From JADLHS01 sp964539515 (GTDB lineage Bacteria; Verrucomicrobiota; Verrucomicrobiia; Limisphaerales; JADLHS01), in contig CAZIJO010000044.1 of the NCBI GenBank assembly GCA_964539515.1, positions 1-32,695 of the forward strand: a stretch of 32,695 bases of DNA, written 5' to 3'. Positions 25,528 through 32,695 of this stretch are shown piece by piece. Every line of letters begins with the position of its first letter. Positions within the stretch are counted from its first letter, which is position 1. The notes under the pieces are model-generated. The model saw nothing but the letters and a program-made list of their open reading frames with translations, did no database searches and was not told the DNA's origin. Both the position numbers and the translations under genes were made by a program.

Positions 25528-25543
25528 AAAGGTGTCCACCTTT
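25528..25543. promoter_or_regulatory. Short palindrome upstream of beta-barrel gene
   Basis: AAAGGTG (25528-25534) and CACCTTT (25537-25543) form a perfect 7-bp inverted repeat with a 2-base centre, 56 bp before the beta-barrel ATG, next to AT-rich DNA (25541-25560). Size and place fit a repressor or activator site; no protein is known to bind it. On the plus strand it is followed by a T-rich run and could also be a weak terminator. Confidence 0.3.
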
Positions 25544-25648
25544 TTCTAAATTTTTTTGCAGTTACAAATTGATACTGTTCAGTTTCTGCAAGATTCCGAT
25601 CCACCGGCCAGCCCCGGCCGCAGCCACTTCAAACCCAAACTTGCCGGG

Positions 25649-28600
25649 CTACTCCCAACCATCAATCCGGCTCTTCAAATCCTTGAAAGTCTTCTCCAGC
25701 GCAGGTGCGAGAGGCTTTTCGTACTGCCCTTGGAGCCAGGCAACCCGCTTTTCATAAAACGCTTTTCCGTCGAAGCCAATCGTACCCAGGCGCTGCGGCC
25801 GCTTGCCCGCGTTGGGAAAACCTTCGGGGACTAAAACCTTTTTATCATCGGATCCCAAACCAAACCAGACTTTGAAGCACTCAAGTTCATTATTCAGCCG
25901 GGCGGCCAGTTCTTTTCGCTTTTGCTCCTGCTTGTCAAACTCGCCATCTGCCCATTTTCGCAAATCCTCGAAAGGCGCTTTGCGCAACAGATACGCGGAG
26001 GAAATATTCTTCAATTTGCCTTGTACCGCGGGCCAATTGGTCTGGCTTCGCATACCCCGCAATTCTGTCAAATCCGCTTTCTCCTTTTCGGCCTGCAGCA
26101 ACAGTGCCTGAACCGGTGGTTTTTTGGCGATGGTGGGATCGTTCAACGTGCCAAAGGCCGAATAGTCATCAGTGTTCGGATCTCGCTTCGCAGCTTCAAT
26201 CAGCTTCTGTTCGGCCTGGATGTTCCGGGCCAACGTCTCGAAATTCTTGTCGGTCGCCGTGTACTTCGCACAGGCCTGCAGGGCTGCCTCATAGTTACCT
26301 TTGGCAAAATCACCCGTTGCCGTTTGGAAGTCACGCTCCCGATTCGCTGCCAGGATTTGCCCTTCCGCGTCGGTCTTGAGTTTCGTCGCCGCACTGTCCC
26401 CTAGCCGGATCTTCAGGGCTTCTTGTGCCTGCTTGACGGCCGTCTCGTAGTCCTTCCGCTCCGCCGCCGCCCGCCCCGCCGTCATCGCCACCTCATATTT
26501 CCGCGTATTCTCCTGCGCCAGCTTGGCCGCTGCGATCTGCCCCTCGGCCTCGTTCTTGAGTTTAGTTGCTGCGCTGTCGCCCAACCGGATTTTCAAAGCT
26601 TCGTCTGCCTGTTTGACGGCGGTCTCGTAGTCCTTCTTCTCCGCCGCCGCGCGGGCCGCTGCCATGGCCGCTTCATACTTCTGCGCGTTCTCCTGCGCCA
26701 GTTTGGCCGCCGCGATCTGTCCCTCAGCATCGCTCTTAAGTTTGGTCGCCGCACTGTCCCCCGCCCGGATCTTCAACGCCTCGTCTGCCTGTTTGATGGC
26801 GGTCTCAAAGTCCTTTTTCTCGGCCGCCGCCCGCCCGGCCGCCATCGCGGCCTCGAACTTCCGCGCATTCTCCTGTGCCAGCTTCGCGGCGGTGAGCCGT
26901 CCCTCGGCGTCGTTCTTGAGTTTCGTCGCCGCCGTGTCACCCGCCTTGTAGCTCAAGGCTTCCCCCGCCTTATCCATGGCGGTCTGGAAATCGTTCCGGT
27001 CAAAAGCCGCCTGCCCCGCCTTGAACGCTGCATCATACTTGGCCTGCCGTTCCGCTAAAGATCTCAGGTTTGCATCCGCATCATTCCTGAGCTTCGTCGC
27101 GGCCGCGTCGCCCTGCTTGTAGCTCAACGCCTCCCCCGCCTTGTCCATGGCCGTCTTGAAATCGTTCCGGCCAAACGCCGCCTGCCCTTCCTTCAAAGCG
27201 GCCTCATATTTAGCCTCCCGTTCCGCGATCGACTTCAGGTTGGCATCCGCATCATTCCTGAGCTTCGTCGCGGTCGCGTCGCCCTGCTTGTAGCTCAACG
27301 CCTCCCCGGCCTTTTCCATGGCCGTCTTGAAATCGTTGCGGCCAAACGCCGCCTGTCCTTCCTTCAAGGCGGCGTCATACTTGCCCTCCCGCTCCGCCAT
27401 CGATTTCATGTTGGCATCGGCATCATTCTTGAGCTTCGTTGCCGTCACGTCCCCCGGCTTCTGGCTCAAGGCTTCTCCCGCCTTTTCCCAGGCGGTCTTG
27501 AAATCGTTGCGGGCAAACGCCGCCTGTGCTGATTTCAAGGCGGCATCGTACCTGGCTTCCCGATCCGCCACCGATTTCAGCTGGCTGTCGGCATCGCTGC
27601 GGAGCTTCGTTGCCACGGCATCCCCGGCCTTGTAGCTTAGCGCCTCCACGGCCTTGTCGAACGCCGTCTGGAAATCGCGGCGGGTATAAGCGGCCTGCCC
27701 GGCCTCGATGGCACTGTTGAATTTGGCCTCCAGCTCCAGTTGCTTTTGCTGTTGGGTCTGGGCCAGGTCACGGCGGTCTCGTTCTGTGGAAATCTGGGCT
27801 TGGAGGGCCGAGGCATCCTGCCCGGAGGGCTTCAAATCACCCGCCCGCTTCGCCCACTTCGAAGCCTCGTCAAGGTTGGTCGGGAAAGCGGATCGCCCGG
27901 CCTGAATCGCCGCCGTGTACTCCTGATCCAGTCTGGCATCGATTTTCGATTTCCATTCCCCCGCCGCTCGATCCGCCGGTTCACGCTGCAAAGCGGACGC
28001 AATTTCGCGCTGCGCCAGCAACCAATTGTCGGCGGCGAATGCGTTGGTGGCCGCTTGAAAATGAGTTTGAAACTGCTTTTTCCCCGAACTTGAAATCATC
28101 GAGGTCACCGCATAAATCCCGCCCCCCAACACGATGAAGCCGGCCGCAACTCCCAGGATCAGCGGAAGTTTTTCCGTTGCAACTCCCGGGCGAAACTCCT
28201 TGGCCAGCCCTTCGAGACTGGTTTTCTCCAGCGACAATTGTGGATCGAGGAGTCGGTTGCAGAGTTCCCGCCAGCGTCGGCCGTCCCGGCCAAGATGATC
28301 CCAGGCAGGGGATGGTTCAATCGGGTAATTATAATCGTAGGCACTGGTCACCAGCCGCCCTTCCACCAATTGGAGCAGCAATTCGCCCAATGCGCGGAGG
28401 TCCTGCACTTCGAGCGCCGCTGGCGGCGGGTCCGCTACATCACGCCGACCGTTGCGGACCAGGCGGGACAGTTGGAGGGGTGCGGCCGGATAGGCGTCCG
28501 CGAGATGCAACGGCGTGCGCCGGAGCGGACGCGGCTTGCCCACGAGAAAAACATTTGCGGCCTTTAGATTGCCATGGGAAAAACCGCGCGCGCGTTTCAA

Positions 28601-29020
28601 CGCGAGGCACCCGGTAACGATGGTATGCACCACCTGCCGCAGGGCCGCACTGTCCACCCCTCCCCGCCGGGCAATCCAGGCTTTGAGGGTGTTGCGTGGG
28701 TAAAAATCGCTGGCATACCAAACCCCCTCGTCAGCAAACCCAAAATCATGAATGGGCGCCAGACTCCGTGCGCCTTCGTTGTGGGCTTTCTGGAGCTGCT
28801 TGATGCCGGCCAGAAATTTCTGGGCGGGATCATGCTCGAGGGCGTCGTCTGGCTGGCCATCCGGCACCGTGCGCCGCTGGGGGGAGTACAATTTGATGGC
28901 GAAGGTAGGATCGCCCAGGTCCTCCGCTTTGCGGGCGCGCCACACCGTCGCTACGTGCCCACGATCCTCCGTGATGGCGAGCGGCTCGCCGAAGGTTTCA
29001 AAGTCACCAAATGTTGGCAT
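25649..29020 (-). CDS. PpkA-like membrane pseudokinase with tandem TPR-like repeats
   Basis: A 1123-residue protein. Residues 1-275 are a Ser/Thr kinase-like domain: AIKLY holds the ATP-site Lys43, and HGNLKAANVFL (149-159) is the catalytic loop with Asn151 in place of the catalytic Asp, while Asn156 is kept. LADAY with Asp175 stands where DFG is expected. A membrane helix follows (285-309). Eight tandem repeats of 57-60 residues (434-898) come next, then a C-terminal module (905-1123) shared with the TagF-like protein. By topology the kinase-like part is cytoplasmic and the repeats periplasmic. Kinase PpkA controls the T6SS in Pseudomonas; here phosphotransfer is doubtful. It lies 88 bp after the candidate tssJ gene on the same strand. 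Confidence 0.82.
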   Translation of the reverse strand: MPTFGDFETFGEPLAITEDRGHVATVWRARKAEDLGDPTFAIKLYSPQRRTVPDGQPDDALEHDPAQKFLAGIKQLQKAHNEGARSLAPIHDFGFADEGVWYASDFYPRNTLKAWIARRGGVDSAALRQVVHTIVTGCLALKRARGFSHGNLKAANVFLVGKPRPLRRTPLHLADAYPAAPLQLSRLVRNGRRDVADPPPAALEVQDLRALGELLLQLVEGRLVTSAYDYNYPIEPSPAWDHLGRDGRRWRELCNRLLDPQLSLEKTSLEGLAKEFRPGVATEKLPLILGVAAGFIVLGGGIYAVTSMISSSGKKQFQTHFQAATNAFAADNWLLAQREIASALQREPADRAAGEWKSKIDARLDQEYTAAIQAGRSAFPTNLDEASKWAKRAGDLKPSGQDASALQAQISTERDRRDLAQTQQQKQLELEAKFNSAIEAGQAAYTRRDFQTAFDKAVEALSYKAGDAVATKLRSDADSQLKSVADREARYDAALKSAQAAFARNDFKTAWEKAGEALSQKPGDVTATKLKNDADANMKSMAEREGKYDAALKEGQAAFGRNDFKTAMEKAGEALSYKQGDATATKLRNDADANLKSIAEREAKYEAALKEGQAAFGRNDFKTAMDKAGEALSYKQGDAAATKLRNDADANLRSLAERQAKYDAAFKAGQAAFDRNDFQTAMDKAGEALSYKAGDTAATKLKNDAEGRLTAAKLAQENARKFEAAMAAGRAAAEKKDFETAIKQADEALKIRAGDSAATKLKSDAEGQIAAAKLAQENAQKYEAAMAAARAAAEKKDYETAVKQADEALKIRLGDSAATKLKNEAEGQIAAAKLAQENTRKYEVAMTAGRAAAERKDYETAVKQAQEALKIRLGDSAATKLKTDAEGQILAANRERDFQTATGDFAKGNYEAALQACAKYTATDKNFETLARNIQAEQKLIEAAKRDPNTDDYSAFGTLNDPTIAKKPPVQALLLQAEKEKADLTELRGMRSQTNWPAVQGKLKNISSAYLLRKAPFEDLRKWADGEFDKQEQKRKELAARLNNELECFKVWFGLGSDDKKVLVPEGFPNAGKRPQRLGTIGFDGKAFYEKRVAWLQGQYEKPLAPALEKTFKDLKSRIDGWE
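26327..27721. repeat. Eight tandem 171-180 bp repeats in the pseudokinase gene
   Basis: Eight units code for the pattern AALKxGQAAFxRNDFKTA ... KAGEALSYKxGDxxATKL ... DAxxxL. Units 1-5 end in ADREAR/AEREAK-like or AQENARK spacers; units 6-8 share the changed form AAAEKKDxETAxKQADEALK. The two subgroups show two rounds of local duplication. Units 3 and 4 are nearly identical, so the copy number is likely to vary between strains and is open to assembly collapse. Confidence 0.85.
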
Positions 29021-29108
29021 TGCGCGCCGGAAGAAAGGTCACGGCTTTAATGCTGAAGGCCGCATATTAGTGCCGACACACCGCGCGAAAGCGGCACGCC
29101 GCGTGGGG

Positions 29109-29600
29109 CTACGGCGTCTCCGGCGTAATCACCCGGATGCGGTTTTCCTGAACTTCAATTTCCAGGGTGTTCTTCTTGGCATCCCAATGATTCTTGTCCA
29201 AGGTGAGGAACTCCCGCCGCGCATCCGCCGGCCCCTCAAAACTTCCCGGAAGGTTGGCGATAACAAAAATCCCGGTCACACTCCGCCCCAACCATTGCTT
29301 CCAGGTCGGATCCTTGCGGTCAATCTCCCATGCGGGCGACTGGGGGGGTGATGTAAGTTTGGTGGCATTCTTCCGTTCCAAATCCCCCGGCGACCAATAC
29401 TTGTCCACGGAATAGGCTTCCAAGCGCGGCTTTTCCCGCGTGGTCACGCCTACAATATCCACTTCGATGCCTGCCGGTTTGGTCATTTTGATCGTCCACG
29501 CGACGGGCTTCTGCCTGGTCGTACCGCAACCAACGACGCCAAAAACCAGCGTCGCAAGCAGCGCAGGCATAAGCACGATTCTGATATGGGTTGGGTTCAT
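29109..29600 (-). CDS. Outer-membrane lipoprotein, candidate TssJ
   Basis: The 163-residue protein has a lipoprotein signal (MPALLATLVFGVVGC, Cys25). The mature part is beta-rich: IEVDIVGVTTREKPRLEAYS, then IFVIANLPGSFEGPADARRE and NTLEIEVQENRIRVI at the end. Small size, single lipid anchor, strand pattern and position in a locus with tssK, tssL and tssM fit TssJ, the outer-membrane partner of TssM. No motif is diagnostic, because TssJ varies widely, so the call is inference from context. No other TssJ candidate is seen in the window. Confidence 0.55.
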   Translation of the reverse strand: MNPTHIRIVLMPALLATLVFGVVGCGTTRQKPVAWTIKMTKPAGIEVDIVGVTTREKPRLEAYSVDKYWSPGDLERKNATKLTSPPQSPAWEIDRKDPTWKQWLGRSVTGIFVIANLPGSFEGPADARREFLTLDKNHWDAKKNTLEIEVQENRIRVITPETP

Positions 29601-29864
29601 AAGCGGTCTGGCAATCTATTCGAATTTAACCAAATTCTTAGCGGGCGGAAATCTTGGGTCAAGCGGAAACCGGGCGGAGAGCACGGACGAACGTCAGTAA
29701 TTGAACTGAGGAAGAGTGTGGACGTAACCGAGGCCGAGTGTTGCCGGCAAGTTCGCTGCTCCCGCCGCGCGCCGCAGCAGGGAGCGTGGAGCGCTGACGC
29801 TGGCGGGAAGCCAGCGCACGGTTTTGCTTTGCTCAAACGACCGCTTCTGCCATAAAGATTCACG
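29601..29864. promoter_or_regulatory. Divergent intergenic region with hairpin
   Basis: This 264-bp gap separates the minus-strand T6SS genes from the plus-strand genes and should hold promoters for both. A perfect hairpin, CGCTGGC-GGGAA-GCCAGCG, lies at 29798-29816, about 50 bp before the plus-strand ATG. No clear promoter consensus is seen. Confidence 0.4.
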
Positions 29865-31823
29865 ATGAGCAACAATGACCGGGCGAATCATCAAATTGTC
29901 CCTCCAGGATATCTGCTGGCGCCCATCCATCCCTCCGCGGGCGGCAGCCCTTTGCAACTCTGCGTCCTGGTGGCCACCGATGAGAAGTCTCCCAGCGGTC
30001 CGTTCGTCCTGCTCCGTGAACTCCCTGGCGCGCGGGTTTATCTCGGCGCCGTCTGCGATGCGGAAGTACGCATCCAGGAATGGGTGGAAGTCTGGGTGCA
30101 GACCCTGGAATTGCGGGATCTGACGTTTTCCAATTACCAGGAACAACTCGCCAACTTCGCTTTTGACCAACGCTGGCAGGCCGAGTTCGAATTGCAAAAA
30201 GCCAGTCTGCCCGCCAGCGTGCTTGTGACCGGCATGGAGTCAAACAACCCCGGCCCGGTTCTAATCAAGCGCGGCACCACCGCGCCGGGACTCGCGCTCA
30301 CGGAGCCCACCCCGTGGCGCATTTTCAAAGACGACGCGGCTCTGGACTCATTGGGCTTGCCGCGCTACTCCACCTCGCCGTTTCGCTACCTCCACGAACC
30401 CGCCGTCACCGGGGCAAAAACCCTGTTGGCCACCGCACCCGATGCTCCGACCAACGCTCACGTTCAAACCTTGGAGCGGTTGATCCAAGCCCCGGATGTA
30501 CGCGCCATTTTCAACCCGCACGCCGGATTGGTTCGCGTCACCCGCTTCCATCCGCTGCCGTTGGAAGACTACATGCAAATACTCGAAGGCAGTGGGTGGA
30601 GCGGCAGCATTGCCGGCAGTACCTCCATCCGGCAAAAAGACATTTATCGAGAACTTCAAGAATGGGCCGCGAGCCCCAAGGGCGTTCCCTTTCTCCTTCA
30701 TGGTGCTGACCAGCCTGCCGACCGGCTCCAGGAGGTTTTTTTTCTCAAACTTTCCTTGCTGCGCGACCTGTTCCGCGAAGTACGCGCTTGCGTCCGCGCC
30801 CAGCAATTACCCTTGCTGAACCTGACCCCTGCCAGCTTCAACGTTGAATTGCAAAACGTGGGCGATCAATTCCCGGCCCTCTGGACCGCCAAAAGCCGGC
30901 TGGTCAAGCCTGGCCAGGCCCACCCCCTGAAGATTAAGTCCACCGAACAACGCTATTTCATCCGGCTCGGGCGCATCGAACCCTCCGCCTTTCTGCCGGA
31001 AGGCCTCGGCGCTCACTCCTTTGGCATCGGTACTGTGCGCATGCGAAACATTGTCGCCGAAGCGGGCGGCATCGTCCTCGAAGGCACCCTCGTTGCGGAG
31101 GATTATCTCGGTCTCGATGCTCATGACCTGCTGTGGTTCAAACTGCCGCTGGCCGAGGAACGGCTTGAATTCTACGCCCATGTCTTCACCTCCGAAGCCG
31201 TCGGCCCCAAGGAAGCACGCTTTCGCACGGTGCCCGCCCAACTAGCCGAGAATACTGTGGCCAGCTTGAAAAAAACCGCCGGCGCTGTCTTCCAAAAAGC
31301 GCCTTATGAAATTTGGCCCCTGCTCAGTTCCCCTTGTGATTTGTATTCCCTCGGCATCATCGCCATCCGGGTATTGCTGGCCAACCGCCAGAGCAACCTG
31401 CCGGTGATTGTGGATGACGTACTGAGCCTTGCCCGGCATCTCGCTAAAGAGCCGACCGAACCCGACAAGCTCCTCCCTAAATTGAAAGCTCTGGTTGAAG
31501 TTACCCCGCACCTGTTTGATTTGATCAGCCCCCACGCGCTCGTCGAGCGAGAATGGACCCCGGCGCAGGCCCGCGCGCACATGAGCATGGATCTCTGGCT
31601 GGAAACCGTGGGTCTGGTCCTGCGGCTGTTCCCCGGCAATGGAACCCACAGCTACTGCAAGAGCTTTGGCGACGTTTCCCCGCTGGCGCTGGAAACGGTT
31701 TTCGACCGGCCCTTGCAGGAATTGGAGTCCTTGATCCTGCGACTGCGAAGCTCCTTGGTCCCCAGCCTGTCCGCCAACGAGGAAATTGCCGGAGTCCTCC
31801 TGCAACAACTCGCGCGAGAATGA
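29865..31823 (+). CDS. T6SS-locus protein, possible degenerate pseudokinase
   Basis: A 652-residue soluble protein with no signal peptide or membrane helix. I do not recognise a named family. The segment APYEIWPLLSSPCDLYSLGI (479-498) followed by IAIRVLLA resembles the kinase stretch running from the APE motif to the D-x-x-SLG helix. LPLLNLTPASFNVEL (315-329) resembles a catalytic loop in which HRD-LKPxN has decayed. About 150 residues of beta-rich sequence separate the two, as if a domain had been inserted. All catalytic residues are absent. It diverges from the T6SS genes and its neighbour is another unknown gene, so a scaffold role in the same system is inferred. Confidence 0.7.
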   Translation: MSNNDRANHQIVPPGYLLAPIHPSAGGSPLQLCVLVATDEKSPSGPFVLLRELPGARVYLGAVCDAEVRIQEWVEVWVQTLELRDLTFSNYQEQLANFAFDQRWQAEFELQKASLPASVLVTGMESNNPGPVLIKRGTTAPGLALTEPTPWRIFKDDAALDSLGLPRYSTSPFRYLHEPAVTGAKTLLATAPDAPTNAHVQTLERLIQAPDVRAIFNPHAGLVRVTRFHPLPLEDYMQILEGSGWSGSIAGSTSIRQKDIYRELQEWAASPKGVPFLLHGADQPADRLQEVFFLKLSLLRDLFREVRACVRAQQLPLLNLTPASFNVELQNVGDQFPALWTAKSRLVKPGQAHPLKIKSTEQRYFIRLGRIEPSAFLPEGLGAHSFGIGTVRMRNIVAEAGGIVLEGTLVAEDYLGLDAHDLLWFKLPLAEERLEFYAHVFTSEAVGPKEARFRTVPAQLAENTVASLKKTAGAVFQKAPYEIWPLLSSPCDLYSLGIIAIRVLLANRQSNLPVIVDDVLSLARHLAKEPTEPDKLLPKLKALVEVTPHLFDLISPHALVEREWTPAQARAHMSMDLWLETVGLVLRLFPGNGTHSYCKSFGDVSPLALETVFDRPLQELESLILRLRSSLVPSLSANEEIAGVLLQQLARE

Positions 31824-31839
31824 TCATTAACAGGGTGGG

Positions 31840-31883
31840 CCAGCGATTCCGCTGGTTGGCAAGCGCGCACACCGGAGCTTGCC
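31840..31883. terminator. Two tandem stem-loops after the 652-residue gene
   Basis: CCAGCG-ATTC-CGCTGG (31840-31855) is followed by GGCAAGC (31858-31864) pairing with GCTTGCC (31877-31883). Both stems are perfect. They begin 17 bp after the stop codon. There is no T-run, so they may act in mRNA 3'-end protection or Rho-assisted termination rather than as a classic terminator. The rest of the 271-bp gap shows nothing clear. Confidence 0.4.
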
Positions 31884-32094
31884 AGGTGTCGCCGTGGGAC
31901 CTTGCTTTCTTGGCGATCCATTCAAATTCTCTGCGAAGAACAAGCGTTCACCCGCCGTGAATCCGTTTCCTGGCGACCTTGAGCAAAGGCCGATTTCGCA
32001 GGCTTCCCGCGCGCCAACACTCTAGTTTCGACCAACCAGCGCGGAACAATTGTGCTTCTCAACAAATGGCGGCATGTGGTAGTTATCCGTGGAT

Positions 32095-32695
32095 ATGAGT
32101 GAAACCACTGGCGCGGCATTGTCCCTGCAAGAGCTTCCGGAACTACGACGCAAGACCGAGGTGGTTTCGCGCTTTCTGAAGGATCAAATCACCGCGCACC
32201 TGGAAACGCTGCGACCGCTTTTCGCCCCCGAACGATTGCTTGGCAAGTATGCCGGCGGCAAGATCGAGGTATCAGGGGCCGAACGAGCCTTGACCGAATT
32301 ACAGCAACACTACAAGCCATTCACGGCCAAACCGTACGATTTGCCGGAAACACTCGATCTGAATTGGCTCACGCTGGTGGGAAACGCGTTGGACCTGCAT
32401 CCATGGGAGTACGCGCATGAAGTGGCGGGTAAACCCATCACCATGACCTCTCCGCTGCGTTGGATGGTGAACTTCCGGACGAATTACAACCTTTCCCAAG
32501 TCAAGAACGTGCTGGCCGGGAAGGAAACCGTGCGCCCTGAATACCTCCGTCAATTCGTCGTGAACAGCCTGGTGTTAACGATTGTGCTCAATCGCAACCC
32601 GGGACTCGTCCGACTTTTCTCGGACCTGCACTATGAATTGAAAGTGGAGACGCCCTCGGAACTTAAGAAGCTTCCGGTGGTAACCGTCACCTCCA
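32095..32695 (+). CDS. Unknown protein, N-terminal part, running off the window
   Basis: The frame opens with ATG at 32095 (MSETTGAALSLQELPELRRK) and stays open for 200 codons to the edge. The visible part is soluble and largely helical: an N-terminal amphipathic helical region, then LPETLDLNWLTLVGNALDLH, SPLRWMVNFRTNYNLSQVKN and PEYLRQFVVNSLVLTIVLNR. I do not recognise the family. The same strand and closeness to the 652-residue gene suggest a further T6SS-linked gene, but the sequence does not prove it. Confidence 0.65.
   Translation, partial: MSETTGAALSLQELPELRRKTEVVSRFLKDQITAHLETLRPLFAPERLLGKYAGGKIEVSGAERALTELQQHYKPFTAKPYDLPETLDLNWLTLVGNALDLHPWEYAHEVAGKPITMTSPLRWMVNFRTNYNLSQVKNVLAGKETVRPEYLRQFVVNSLVLTIVLNRNPGLVRLFSDLHYELKVETPSELKKLPVVTVTS

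Noticed and set aside
26327..27721. Regular repeats that could be taken for a CRISPR array
   Set aside because: The unit is 171-180 bp, fully coding, in one open frame with TPR-like residues conserved; there are no short repeats with unique spacers.
29070..29097. Hairpin GTGCCG/CGGCAC between candidate tssJ and the pseudokinase
   Set aside because: The stem is only 6 bp with a 16-base loop and no T-run, so it is not distinguishable from chance in GC-rich DNA.
1..32695. tRNA, rRNA and riboswitch genes
   Set aside because: I scanned the gaps for tRNA-like cloverleaf ends, rRNA motifs and purine-riboswitch-like sequence before purS and found none that I could support by eye.

Overview
The window is a GC-rich chromosomal segment of a Gram-negative bacterium. 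I infer Verrucomicrobiota, probably near Pedosphaera/Limisphaera. The grounds are the style of the surface protein (Ig-like repeats plus a C-terminal domain ending in FFRL), the many dispersed imperfect palindromes, outer-membrane lipoproteins, and start codons that mostly lack a Shine-Dalgarno sequence. A run of 100 N at 22597-22696 shows that this is an assembled scaffold.

Left part (1-10.1 kb): housekeeping and envelope genes. A minus-strand purine operon runs purS - purQ - unknown gene - purL (purL leaves the window). A plus-strand HupE/UreJ-type membrane protein with an EF-hand-like loop follows. Next is a minus-strand lipoprotein group: LpoB-like protein, a small unknown protein, a COG3014-type lipoprotein and a YcfL-type lipoprotein. 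Then come a glycine-zipper protein, hisF on the plus strand and a class I methyltransferase. At least four palindromic repeat families sit in or between these genes, and one lies in frame inside purL.

Right part (10.1-32.7 kb): a type VI secretion system (T6SS) locus of the TssJ-L-M type, almost all on the minus strand. In transcription order it holds a candidate TssJ lipoprotein, a PpkA-like transmembrane protein with a degenerate kinase domain, an outer-membrane beta-barrel, a large propeller/Ig-repeat surface protein, a protein with a TagH-like C-terminus, TssK, TssL, TssM, a TagF-like protein fused to a long repeat domain, TssA, and the methyltransferase. Two more unknown genes diverge to the right on the plus strand, and one of them looks like a second, very worn pseudokinase. 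The sheath, tube, ClpV, TssE/F/G and effector genes are not here and probably lie beyond the right edge.

The most interesting point is the rebuilt regulatory module. In Pseudomonas the kinase PpkA, the FHA protein and TagF form a threonine-phosphorylation switch for the T6SS. Here the kinase has Asn in place of the catalytic Asp, the FHA-like partner shows no FHA domain, and the kinase-like and TagF-like proteins carry the same kind of membrane-anchored C-terminal repeat module. This suggests a switch that works by scaffolding or envelope sensing rather than by phosphorylation. That reading is inference.
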